This document shows, in pieces, positions 48,520-60,165 of a stretch of DNA of 64,000 nt; position 1 is the first letter of the stretch, and every line of letters starts with the position of its first letter. The stretch spans positions 33,553,501 through 33,617,500 of the forward strand of contig CP141130.1 in the NCBI GenBank assembly GCA_035236585.1. The letters run 5' to 3'. The notes beneath the pieces were generated by a model. It made no database searches, had not been told where the DNA came from, and saw nothing but the letters and a program-made list of their open reading frames with translations. This DNA is from Warburgia ugandensis (lineage: Eukaryota > Streptophyta > Magnoliopsida > Canellales > Canellaceae). A program made the position numbers and the translations under genes.

Positions 48520-49870
48520 TTACGATATTTTGGTAGACTTCTGGTATCGTCAGTTGATGAGGCCAGGAAAGAGTTGTTTTAGAGTGGCACATCAATCTTA
48601 ATTTTTGATAAATCTTGGTAGCAAAAAGATGTAACATGACCTCAAGAGGCAATTTTGGTGGAAACAGATGAAGATGAATTTCACCGAGTTTGTTGCTCAA
48701 TGTTTAACATGTTAGCAAGTTAAGGCAAAACATCATAGCTCTGTAGGACCACTATAGCCTCTACTAATAGAAAAAAATGGAAGTGGAAGCACAATACGTA
48801 GATGTTGTGGTAGGTTTTTCACATGCCCTACCATGTTGGAACAACATGTGGGTGATTGTCGACATGTTGACTAAGTTAGTGCACTTCTTACCATTAAAGG
48901 TTAAGAACTCACTCATGATACTGAGTCGATTGTATGCAAGTGAGATTGTGCAGTTGCATGGAGTCCCTATACTCATTGTGTCGGATAGAGATCCAAGGTT
49001 CACTTCAAGGTTTTGAAAAGGTTTACAGGAAACAAGGGGTACAAAGTTGAGTTTTAACTTAGCATTTCATCCCTAGACATGTGGGTAGTCTAAGAGGGTG
49101 ATTTAGGTTCTTGAAGACATGCTAAGGGCATGTGTGTTGGATTTTCATGAAAAAAGGGTCAAACACTTACCATTAGTTAAATCCTCATGCAATAAATGTT
49201 TCTCGTCTAGCATTGGGATGGCATCATTCAAGGCGTTGTATGGTATGTCTGTCCCTAGTTTGTTGGGCAGAGCCATTGATAGGCCCTGAGTTGGTTAGAG
49301 AGACCACATAGAAAGTCGAACAAATTAGACAATGGTTGTTAACAACTCAAAGTTGAAGCAAGAGCTAGGCATACTATAGGAGACAACTGTTAGATTTCGA
49401 GATAAGAGATCATATGTTCCTAAAAGTTCGACTGAGGCAAGGTGTGATACATTTTGGCAAAAGTAGGAAGATATCTCATTGATTCATCAAATATTTTGAG
49501 ATTTTGGAATGGGTTGGAGAAGTGGCTTATCAATTGGCCTTACATCCATGGCAGTTGTAGGTTCATAACATTTTTCACATGTCAATGCCGCAAAAGTATG
49601 AGCCGAATCCCTCTCATGTTCTTCATTGGATAGACCTTGTTGTCCATGAAGATTTTTCATATGAGGTGAAGCTAATACAGGTGTAGACTGAAGAGAACAA
49701 GCTTTGTGTCAAAAAGTGATACCATTTGCAAAAGTTGTGTGGCAACATCATAGGGCGAAAGAAGCCACTTGAGAGTTAGAAACAGAGATCAAGTAGAAGT
49801 ACTCAAAATTGTTTGAAAACTCAGGTACTAATTTAAATTTTGAGGATAAAATTTCTTTTAAGGATAGAAG
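48520..49870 (+). pseudogene. Gypsy G2 integrase and C-terminus
   Basis: NLGSKKM-like and WQQMKMNFTEFVAQCLTC-like zinc region near 48620-48720, then [15 protein letters not shown] (48855-48898), [20 protein letters not shown] (48954-49013; second catalytic Asp kept). The Glu block reads SKRVI for the usual Ser-Glu-Arg, so Glu is Lys. MASFKALYGM near 49220 and VVWQHHRAKEAT near 49737-49770 complete the normal order. Confidence 0.85.
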
Positions 49871-49875
49871 TTTTA

Positions 49876-50365
49876 TGACACCCACGTTCTTGGATTGGGA
49901 TAAAGACAATTGAATTCCAAATCTTTTCAAATTTGTGAAATAGGACAACTAAGGTTGAATTGAATAAGTGGGCCCAAAATGAGTTTTGAAATTGATTGAA
50001 CTCAAATTCAGGTAAATTCTAAAATTTCAAAACCTATCAAATCCAATGTTATGTTGTGAATTAAATGACTTGAATTTCAATTCAAGTTTTATGAAAAATT
50101 GCAACCAATTTCTCTGAAAATTAGAAAATTTATCAAAGTTCAAGTAATTAGAAAAGAAATTCAAAATTGTCTAAAAACATTAAAATAAGACAATGACAGG
50201 TCAATCTACAACAGTTTTCCAACAATAGTGAGAATGAGTGACCCTGCATGATGACTAACAAGCCGTGAGTTGAACATGTGGGAGTTGAGTCACCATATGG
50301 ACCTCAACTCCCATGCACTAGAGGGAAAAAGACGAGACAACTGACTGTACAGAATAAGCTATCTG

Positions 50366-50449
<84 letters not shown>

Positions 50450-51029
50450 CTCCAAGTTGATTGACTGCATAGAATGAGCTATCTGCTTCTCTCTCTCTTT
50501 TTCCCTCAAGTCGATCACTACTGAATGTTAAGTTTAGCTGATGACGGAGAGCACAATCTACTCCCCACTACTTCTCTCTCTTAATCAATCTCTTTATAAC
50601 AATAATAAATCAATGATGATGCCAACAATAAGCTAACAATGTTAACAGAACTCCAAGCTCTGGATTTGCTCCACCTCACTATCAAACCACGTTCATTGAT
50701 GACTCGATCAAGAGAAAAGAAAATGATGACTTTGCAAACCATCAAATATTAGAAAGAACAATAGAGGAGACCATGTTGGATCAATGACCCAACATTACCA
50801 TTGTCTTCCTCGATGCACATGAAGAAAATCCTCATACACAGTTGGCAATCAGTGAAGCTTTTGGTATATGATTTTAGCAAAAACCAAAATGTAGAGTAAC
50901 AATAATAGTTTGGTGTTTGATTTCTTCAAACACCTCCCCACTCACTTGCAACATCCTAACTAGCAAAATTTCATTACATGTAGGAATTCTGAAGAATATT
51001 TACTATTTTCCCTCAATTTTCATTCCTAT
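49876..51029 (+). repeat. 3' LTR of gypsy G2, cut by the Athila-like element
   Basis: Starts TGACACCCACGTTCTTGG after TTTGAGGATAAAATTTC. Matches 41530-42350 from about 50180. A (CT)n tract lies at 50370-50445. The match to the 5' LTR ends exactly at 51029. Confidence 0.78.
50370..50445. repeat. (CT)n microsatellite in G2's 3' LTR
   Basis: About 37 CT units following CTATCTGCTT; a related short copy of the flank (GAGCTATCTGCTTCTCTCTC) repeats at 50476-50495. Confidence 0.95.
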
Positions 51030-53782
51030 TGATAAGTGTTCAATTTGGTATAGATAATATTCAATTAGTAGCTCATGTGTTATAACTTATAGAGTTAAAT
51101 TATGGTTTTTGGTCAAAATTTGTAATACATGCATATCTGACCTCATAATTTAAAAATGTGATATTTTTTAGTTTCAAAGGCTAATCCAGAGTAAGTATAT
51201 GAATGATCATATTTTTAGGATTTAATTAGGTTGTTTTACCTTTTGTAGGTCATGTAAAAATGATCCAAAAGCTAAGATTTATTGAGATAAGAGTTGAAGA
51301 TCAATATCCAAAGATTGTGTCAAGGCCTAAATTTTAACTTTTCAATGTAGATCAAGGTCCAAGATCATAATAAGGCAAGTCGATGGATCAATGGAAGCAA
51401 TTAAAAGAGCTAAAGGTGACTAAAATGGGCCCATGAAGTAAGCCATGCATTTCCACCACCTTTGCATGGAGCTATTCAAGCCACCTTAGCCATATAAACC
51501 ATGAGATAAGGTGACAAGCTAAGTAATTCAAGCCATACCATTCTGGCCGAGGGTGTGAGCCATGAAGCCAAGCCAAATGAGCACTCAAAGTGAGCCACAT
51601 AACCAGTTAAACCAAATTCCACATGGTACCATACAATTGGAGGAGAATTCAAGCAATGATCCACTTTTTAAATTTGGATTTTCAAGGTTTAATTTGAAGG
51701 TTTGAGGGAATTATGTAAAATGTAAGATGATTATGCATTGGTCAACCAATTAAGAGAGAAACCCTACTTTACAACTCCATCTCCCACCCTTTTTCCTAGG
51801 GTTACAGTTTAAGGGAGGGAGGCACCTCATTATGAAAAAGATGCGCTCGCGCCCCCCCCCCCCGGCCCCCACTTTCCTATTTAGTGATCAAGGGTTTCTT
51901 AAATAGAAAACCTTATATATACTTCAATTCAAATAACTTTAAAATTCTAGATCTTTATTTATTTTTCTTAAACCTTATTCCTTTCATATTCTTTGACTTT
52001 CTATCAACCAAATATCACAAAATTAAAAGGAAAAGAGCTCCACTTTCCTTCTTGGAAAAAGACACCTACGGCCTTTTCATAATTAGACATCAGCCAATCC
52101 ATAATTCTTATCTCTGTCTTATGTCATCTTTATGACATCATCTTGCTAATTTATCTTCCACCAAACTATCCTCATTCAATACCCTAAACCTAGGCCCCAT
52201 TCCTCATAGTTTCACCTCTTCCTATGTTAGAAATATGTAGTCCATGTTTCATACAAATTTTTCAAGTAGAGGTGGGAGAGACACCCTGAAATCAAGCTTT
52301 CTTTGGGTGCAATTTGCTGCTGGACTTGGGGGATTTCTTGGATGCTTTTCTTCCTTTGAATTTCTAATTATTGTCTTTGTTATTTGGTCTTCAATTCAGG
52401 TTAGTAGTTTTCTTGCTTTGGTCTAGTTTTCATTGTTTTGCTTTCTAGTTTTGCACACTTCTTTCCATTTAGCTTTCTCTTTATTCTTTACCTCAATTTC
52501 ACTTGAATTTATTTATTATTCCCTTAATATTTAAGTTAACTCTTCTTTGTTAGTGACAGCCAAGAGAAGAGCTAGCTTAGGCCTTGAAATCCCATCTTGA
52601 ATTTCATGTTTTGCTCCTTTTGTTTATCCTTAGTTTTAGGTTAATTTCCTTGCCTTAGTTCACCCTCTTAGCTTTCTTTTCTCTTGAATTCCTTTCTAAA
52701 TTTTCTTTGCATGTCATCATACTTTATTTTGTGAGCATTAGATTACATTTTTTATGTCACTTAGATAGGATTTAATGCTTAAGAATTAGACAAAATTTTC
52801 AGCAATAGAACATGTATTATGTGTCAAATTTTTTGTGTAAGTTGAAGGTGATTTAATAAAATTTTGTGGGAATTCTTGTTATGGAATGTTTCTTTTATCA
52901 AATTATTTGAGATATGGGTTGTTTCCTTGCTTAAAAGTTGTGATTTCAATAGCTTTCTAATACTAGATTTGTTGAATGTTCTTAAGTAGTTGAAATTTGA
53001 AAATTTTCTCCCGTTAACTTTGCGCTTTAATTCCACCCATCTAAGCACCTTATTTTCTAAAATACTTAGGCAAAATTTTATATTTTTATGTTATTTATTA
53101 GATCCATTAATTAGTTTTCATCATGGTTCACTTTAAATTCGTCAATCACCTTGAACCATATGTACAATACATGGATCATGCGCACGGGACTAGTTCACTT
53201 TCCTTTTTGGTTTTTTCTTAGTTTAGTTGCATAATCATGTTTTGGAAGTATTTAACTCATTCTTTGCATCTTATTTTAGGTTTGGAAATTTTTTCCTTTT
53301 TGAATTATAGGAAGTTCCATCTTTAAGAGGTTTTAGGTGTTAGAAAGAGTTAATTTAGAAAGTCCTTTTAATGGTGGTTTCCATTCACATGCATGTTTCT
53401 AATTTCTTGTTAAACTTAGTTAGATGTCATTGGTTATTTGTTTTTGCATGTTAGTTTAGTTTTAGAAAGTTTCCTAAATCAATTTTACAATGTTGTATTT
53501 TTTTGAAAGTTTTTAATTCTAGTTTAGGAAAGTCTATATTTTGAGAAGTTTTCATTTTAGAAAGTTTCCTTTTAATTCTACTTGCTAATTCCATGAATGT
53601 TTCCTTTTTAGTTGTTTTAATTTCCTTGTTTAATCACATCTTTATCTCTTTGGATAAAGTTAATTGATTTAAATTGAATCCAATCCATTACAAATATTTG
53701 AGATTCCTTGTGGGATAAACCTCACTTACGTAAAAATATTACATTGATTTGTGCACTTGAGAGTAATTTTAAAGCTACACCA
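51030..53782 (+). repeat. 5' LTR of the Athila-like element (2,753 bp)
   Basis: Starts TGATAAGTGTTCAATTTGG and ends GCTACACCA. Collinear with 61943-64000 with many differences. Compared with the 3' copy it has about 170-190 extra bp (about 51840-52020, including a C run) and lacks the CTATATATAG TATA-like stretch and the long CT tract of that copy. Confidence 0.88.
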
Positions 53783-53788
53783 CGTTTT

Positions 53789-53806
53789 TGGCATTGTTGT
53801 CAAGGA
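53789..53806 (+). promoter_or_regulatory. Primer binding site, tRNA-Asp type, decayed
   Basis: TGGCATTGTTGTCAAGGA follows the LTR by six bases. The Athila/Tat consensus is TGGCGCCGTTGCCGGGGA; all differences are C-to-T or G-to-A, mostly at CpG or CpHpG positions. Confidence 0.8.
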
Positions 53807-55107
53807 GTCACAATGGATTTATATTTGGATTTTAATTTGAATTATTTATCTTTAGTTGTAGTCTTAAGTTGCATTAGATTGTGATTTTTTTATTGCATTT
53901 GAATATCTTGCTAATTCCTCATAAATTGACCTATCTTTCTTGTTTTTGTGCAAGGGAAAATTGGCAAGTGGAGCTTCATCAACTAGATAGGATTTCCTTG
54001 CCTTCCTCAAATAGGAAGTTTTTTTAGTGAAACTTGTAGTGAGGCCCATTGTAACTTGCAATTTCTATTTCTATTTCAATTTCAATTTTAAATGGGTTGT
54101 ATTAAAACAAAGCAAGTGTGTATGGAGGCCCACACTTGATATTCATCAAAAACCCCATAGTAAGTATCCGTCACTTTGATTTACTTTTCCTAGTTTAGAT
54201 TGTATTTAGTATAATTTGCATTTGGTTGGTAGAATAATTCATATAGTTTTAGGATCACTCATCTTATTTGTTGCATCTTTAATTAGGGTTGTTCTATTAG
54301 AGAGCACCTATCTAAGCTTTGGTTGGATAGCATATAGGTTGCATTAGTTTGCTTTCTTGTATTGCAATGTGTGTTTATTGCTTTATGGTAGATGGAACAT
54401 AATGTTAGTAAGGGCCCTACAGCAATGCTCATAAGATAAGGACTAAATTTCATCACCAGATCCTTCGCCACCTAGGAAATCAATTAAATTCCTTGTACGC
54501 TTGTGATCCCAACTATTAATCTTTAAATCTAAAATCAAATGGCAAAAGACTTAGGGTTTTGAACTCATAGGAACCATTTTGAAAGGATCTATTGTCACTC
54601 CAATGGCTCTTAAACTTTGTGGTTATAGTGGGTATCGAAAATCAAGTGATTTTCCCACACCTTTTGTTGATGGGTGTTGAGGTCTATACTCCTCCTTACA
54701 TAAGAATTGTATTAACCACCTTGGGCAAGACCTAATTGGTAAGCAATAGTCAAATCCAAATCTAAGGAGGAGTGTCCTAGGTTTAGGTTAAAAAGCTACA
54801 ACCTCACAGATAAACAAAGATCTTCAAGATAGGCTTGCTAACATTAAGAATTGTTTGATTGCATAACACATAGAGTTAGGAGTCACATCTAGGTTTAGGT
54901 TACAACATTTACTTAGTTTTCATTGTAGTGCATGCAAGGACATTGATATCAACACCCTAAATTAGTACCATTAGATCTTGGGATTGAATGAACACATAGA
55001 CAAGGGATAAGAAACCAAGTTGCTAATCTCATGGATGAACCATTAGTAGTAGTTAAGCATATGGCTATACGTGATTTTTATACACGACTCCAATTAAATA
55101 CTCCATC
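53807..55107 (+). other. Leader of the Athila-like element
   Basis: AT-rich, without a long frame. A degenerate N-terminal gag start (MDEPLVVVKHMAIRDF near 55033-55080) lies in another frame than the main gag piece, indicating a frameshift near 55100. Confidence 0.55.
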
Positions 55108-55629
55108 ATGCATCAAATTGCAACTACCAATGTAGACCATTTTGAACTTAAACTTGGAGTGATACAATTACTCCCATGTTTCTATGGTTGTGAGAGAGAG
55201 GACCCATACCTACATATCAAAGAATTTCTTAATATTTGTGTCACATTTAAGTATAGAAATGTCACTAAGGATTCTATTAGACTTAAGTTATTCCCTTTCT
55301 CGTTAAATGATAAAGCCAAATTATGGCTTAATTCTTTAGAGGTTGGTTCCACTGCTACATGGGACCAGTTGTCTAAGAAATTCTTGAACACATTTTTTCT
55401 TGTCCATAAGACAAATGCCCTTTGTAGGGAAATCATCAACTTCCAACAAAGAGATGATGAACAATATTATGAATGTAGGGAGAGATGGAATGAATTACTG
55501 GAAAAGTGCCCCCATCATGGATTTGAAAAATGGAAGCAGGTTCAGTATTTCTATGAGGCATTGACACCTCAAAATAAACAACTAGTAGATGCAGCAAGTG
55601 GAGGGGCCCTTATGGTGAAAGTGAACTAG
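55108..55629 (+). pseudogene. Athila-type gag capsid fragment
   Basis: FELKLGVIQLLPCFYGCERE, DPYLHIKEFLNICVTFKYRN, LKLFPFSLNDKAKLWLNSLE, TTWDQLSKKFLNTFF-like, QYYECRERWNELLEKCPHHG and QYFYEALTPQNKQLVDAASG are, in order, the diagnostic blocks of Athila/Tat gag. The frame is open for 173 codons and stops at 55627, so it is the best-kept part of this element. Downstream to 56360 only scattered gag-like words remain (PPHLS..QNFP). Confidence 0.9.
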
Positions 55630-56769
55630 GGGCATAAGAATTTTTCCAAACATTAATAGACAAGGCACAACAATGGGATTATTCTCAAAGGAGAGAGAGA
55701 AATGCTTAGCCACAAAAGAAAGGAGGCCTATGTGAAGTTAGAGTACTATCACACTTGTCTTATAACCTTGATTCTATAGTTAAAAAAATTAAACTAACTA
55801 GAGCCTTTAGATGGAAGAAAGGACAAACTTGAATATATGTTTGCAACTTTCATTACTGCTACTCTATCCTATAAACCTCCACAAGAGGTATGTGCTACTT
55901 GTTCTAGCCTAGCCCATCTGACTACAAATTCTCCATCAAATAAAGTTTTCCTTGAATACCTTTCAGAATAAGCAAATACTCTTGGTGCATATTGCAACCC
56001 TACCATCAATAACCAATATTCTAAGAACTATAATGCAACATAGGCTAGGCATCCCAATTTGTCATGGTCTAAAAATAATTACTTAGGAGGTACATCTGTG
56101 AGTCCCTCCGTTCAGAACTTCCCTAAGATTTTAGCTTCCTAGTAGCCACCTAGTTTTCAGCATCATCAACAACCAAAAACCCCATCAATAGAGGATAATA
56201 TTCAATTTCTCATAAAATAAAATCATGATACTAACATGGCTTTACATCAATTCCAAAATGAGAGTCACCAAAATCCTCAAGCTATAGCCAAGTTAAAGAT
56301 GCAAATAAGCCAGTCTCACCCAAACCCTAAGGGATAACTAGAATTAGGGTCTAGCTCATGAAGACCCCATGTGTAATGCCCGAGCAATTTACACTATTTT
56401 TAACGAAAATTGAACATTCTATAGGAAATAAACTGAGTTAAATATTTCACTTTATTTAAAATAGTAAATTAAGGAATTTGTGAGGAAACTTGGTACCATT
56501 AGATTTTACTAGAAAAATGGAATCCAACGCCTCAAAAATCACCAAAAACGGAGTTCGTATGAAGAAGTTACAGCCGTTTAAAGATAAGGGTATTTCTGGA
56601 AATTAAATAGAAAAACAAAAAAGGACGAAAAACGCAGGGGGCCGTTTTGATAACGGCACCTCCTGTCGTCTTCAACCTCTAGACCCCTCCAGAAACCCGT
56701 TTTTCCTGATTTCTCTAGAATACACAAGGGGAAATGGCGGCACCGCCATTGAGGGGCACCGCCTTCTCC

Positions 56770-56790
56770 CCTCTATAAAAACCCCATCTC
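56770..56790 (+). promoter_or_regulatory. TATA box of the nested solo LTR
   Basis: CCCCTCTATAAAAACCCC fits a plant core promoter at the U3/R border, followed by a pyrimidine-rich stretch. Confidence 0.6.
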
Positions 56791-57249
56791 CCACCTCTTC
56801 AAAATTGCGTCTTTTCTAGTTGTTTGAGACTGGGGTTTCCGACAAAATTGGAAACCCGTCTCAACCCATCTCTCTGCATTTTTCTGGCAATGGCCAGGCC
56901 CTAGTCAGGCCGGCCATTCTGTTCCCCTCTCCCCATTTCCCCTCTCTTCTCTATTCCGATCTGGGCATTGGGGTTTTTACCCTTCTTCACGGTTTTTGGC
57001 AAGCAAGAGCTTCAGGGTGAAGAATAGGCGCACCCATCAGTGATGGGTACTCTCCCAGACCACCCAGGTAAACCCCCCCCCCCCCCCCCCACCCCTTCCT
57101 ATTTGGTTTTGCTTTTTCCTTGCCCAGATCCACGCTGGATCTGGGTGTTTTTCGTCTAGGGAGACACTGTGGAAACTAGAGAAGACAAGTTTCCTCTGAA
57201 ATCCGTCCAAAACCAGTTGTCACGGGATGCACCATGTGATGCACACGAG

Positions 57250-57700
57250 TGACGCATCCCCTGGGGGCCAGCATTGCGTGCACGCAAGCGTGCGGCAAGC
57301 TTTTGACTCGTCCAAGATGCACGGGGTGTCCTGAGCACCAAGACGCTGCCCGCCTGCATCGAAGATGCATTTGCAGGACGTTGACTGGGACGCGTGCTGA
57401 AGCGTGCTACTTGGGCATGCATGTGCGTGTGCGCACACTGTCCCAGGTACGGCCTTTGGGTGCGCACGCAACATGGGGCATTGGTCCTGGCTCGACCAGG
57501 GTGCACGGGGTGCCCTGAGAGTTGAGTCGCGCCATGCTACAAGGTGCGTCCGTGCAATGATGCGCATCATAGCGCGTCACTTAAGCATGCATGTATGCGT
57601 GCAAAATGAGGTCCCTGGCACAGCCTTTGGGCGTGCACGCATGTAAGGGGGTTGTAGTTCAACCAGGATACAAGGGTGTCCTGGGAACTGGGGCACGCGG
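57250..57700. repeat. GC-rich tandem repeat (unit about 170 bp, about 2.5 copies)
   Basis: Comparable units start ACTTGGGCATGCATGTGCG (57409) and ACTTAAGCATGCATGTATGCG (57579), each followed by a CCTTTGGG.GTGCACGC block and a GGGTGTCCTG-like end; a partial unit precedes at about 57270-57350. Open frames across it on both strands are a by-product of high GC. Confidence 0.8.
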
Positions 57701-59259
57701 ACCTAATGAGACTTTAAAGTTTAGACCAAAGGACAAATTACAGAGTTTAACTACTGAATAGTAGATCCAGATCATAGGATCTAGCCTGACAATGAATTAG
57801 GCTAGGTCCAGGGACCCAATAGGCAGAGCTAGTGATCTAATGTCTAAATGGATTGAAATTAATAAGGACTCCTTGTATCCATTCGTACCCAGGAGTTTAT
57901 AAATGAGACCCAGGAACGGGTTGAAGAGATCAAGGATACGACTCCAGGAGACTTTGAGGTAGGTGCTCTATCGCTATTAGACTTTTAAAAAGAGCCATGA
58001 TTGTTTTGAGGCTGCATGTTTTAAAGAATAAGTTATATGATTTGTTTAGCATGACTTATTTTATGACTTGTTTAGTTTATAAACAAATTTAGCATGCATA
58101 TGACAAATACATTATGCATAGACGTGTTTTGCAAACAATTGCATATATCGTATGATTTGTAAGCATTGAGTTCTTGAAAAAATTGCATGTCCTTGAGGGT
58201 TACCCAAAGATGTTGGAGTGCCCAAAAGATGTTGGGTAGGCAGTTGTGAGGACCAGGCAGTTGTGAGGGACCCAAAGAAGACAGATTTTGAAAAAGAGGT
58301 TTTTTTCGCTTGTTTGATCTTATATGATTTGGGCTAGTAAGCTCGTAGGCGCTATGCCGAGGGGTCTGGATTGGCCACCCAGCCTCTACCACTACTAGGT
58401 GGAGTGGGTACCATGCCTAAAAAGGGTATGTCCCTACATCGACTGCATGTGGTACAGGGGGCTACCACTGGTGTCACGACACTAGGTCGATGTGTCATAT
58501 GCCCCGTGGAGGCTATGACGCTGTGTCCTCAGGTACCTAGGGACCACACGGCTGCAAGGTCGTGGGCATAGTTTGGGCCCTATGGTTTCGTGGATTTACT
58601 TGCATTGCATATGGCATGACATGAGGTTGGTCGACCATACCATACCAGATATCCATGAGTTAGATTCAGTTGAGCATTTTATGCATATCATTATGTTTAT
58701 GATATATGATACTTTCGACTTGGACTATGCTAATCTTTAAGTCGTTAGTATTTCAATTCGATAGTGGTTTTTAATATCGATATTGAACGTGATTGTTCGA
58801 ACATGCACATGTTTTTAAGAGCATATGATTTTAAACATAGCATGCATTGAACTCACCCTATGCTTAACATTTTTCAGGATAGTTCCACTCACAAATAGAA
58901 GACGTCTCAAGAGATATTAGTGCTATGAGCAAGTGAATAAACAAAGGAGACAACTATACATGTGAGTAAACTCTCTACCCTTTGGACATGTATTTGTATT
59001 TATTTACAGTTGGGCTGTGTGCTGTGACTGGATAGACTTGGGGAAAAACATTTATGATTTCAGAAGTTTTTCAAAAACTATTTTGGTTGTTATGAAGGCA
59101 AATGACACTCGGGGTTTTCAAAAATGGGTTTAAAACTAAAGGTTTTCCACTGCATTGCATGGCTTTTATAAAATGGTTTTCAAATAGGGATGCATCCCGC
59201 CTTAGGAATTAGATATTGCATTTAAAAATGCATGGGAAAACCCGGGTCGTCACACCATG

Positions 59260-60165
59260 AGCAAACCAAGTCTATCACAACCCTTAGGAGTGGTTATTAG
59301 GTTAATAAAAAAGAAGGGTAGACTAAGAAAAAAGAAGAGGAGAATGAAAAGGCAAAAAAATAGAAGAAAGAGATTAAATAGAAATCTCCTACTCCATTTG
59401 AGCATATAGTGGAGGCACCCTATGTGCCCAAAGCCTCAGACCCTCAATTACTTAATAGGAAAAAAAGGAACAAATTTTAATGAGATAATGGAAGTGTTTA
59501 AACATGTGTAAATAAATATTCCATTACTCAATGCTTTAAATGGTACTCCTACTTATGCCAAGTTCTTAAAGAGCTATGCAAACAAAGAGAAAACTCAATG
59601 CACAAAAGAAATCCTTTAGCACGAAATAGGTGAGCCCTTTAATCCAACACCAAACCCCATCTAAGTTTAGAGATCCAAGGTGTTCTAATATCTCTTGTGT
59701 CATTGGAAACCATGTCATAGATATGTCTTTACTTGAACTAGGGGGTAATCTTAATTTGTTACCTACTCTATCTATGAGCAACTAGGGCTTAGTGATCTTA
59801 AACCAACCAACACCACTTTGCAATTAGCAAATTGATCAATTAAGATTCTACGCAGTATGGTTGAAGATGTTTTAGTACAGGTGCACCAATTTTACCTGAA
59901 GACCCTAGTAGTTAGATCCCAAATTCTTGGACATCGATTTTTGGCAATGTCCAACACAATCATAAAATTTAAAAATGATATACTGCAATTATTCTTTGGA
60001 AATATGAAAGTTGAGCTCAATGTTTTCAATACCAACCATACAAAATTAGATTATGATGACTCTTGCAACATGATTGAAGCTTTAATTCCAGAAGTTCTTA
60101 GACCATTGTCTACTTTCAATCCACTGGAGGCTTATCTTACACATCATAATTTCAATTTTTAATGT
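59260..60165 (+). pseudogene. Athila-type protease region
   Basis: NGTPTYAKFLKSYANKEK (near 59538-59590), SCVIGNHVIDMSLLELGGNL (near 59692-59750) and VEDVLVQVHQFYLK (from 59860) match the order seen in Athila pol before RT. The catalytic triad position reads ELGG for DLGA, so the Asp is lost. EALIPEVLRPL ends the region at about 60115; RT should follow but does not. Confidence 0.75.

Larger units (their letters stand above)
41530..51029 (+). mobile_element. Ty3/gypsy element G2, 3' LTR interrupted
   Basis: 5' LTR (its beginning missing) about 41530-45178, primer site near 45183, gag, protease, RT, RNase H, integrase, and a 3' LTR from 49876. The 3' LTR is cut at 51029 by the Athila-like element and presumably continues beyond the window. 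Matches between LTRs include CAACTCCCATGCACTAG (41778 and 50307) and TGCTCCACCTCACTATCAAA (50667; similar at 42002). All domains are badly decayed. Confidence 0.78.
56372..59254 (+). mobile_element. Solo LTR (2,883 bp) nested in the Athila-like element
   Basis: Starts TGTAATGCCCGAGC and ends GGGTCGTCACA, chromovirus-type (Tekay/Del-like) LTR ends. Perfect 5-bp target duplications CCATG at 56367-56371 and 59255-59259. A TATA box CTCTATAAAAACC lies at 56772-56784. It holds a C run (57067-57089) and a GC-rich tandem repeat (57250-57700). No coding domain. Conserved CpGs suggest it is younger than its surroundings. Confidence 0.9.

Noticed and set aside
51850-51875. C-rich run as a regulatory or quadruplex site
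   Set aside because: A plain homopolymer in a decayed LTR; nothing else supports function, and run length may be a sequencing artefact.
57156-57646. Overlapping open frames in GC-rich DNA on both strands
   Set aside because: High GC makes stops rare; the frames cross a tandem repeat within a solo LTR and show no domain.
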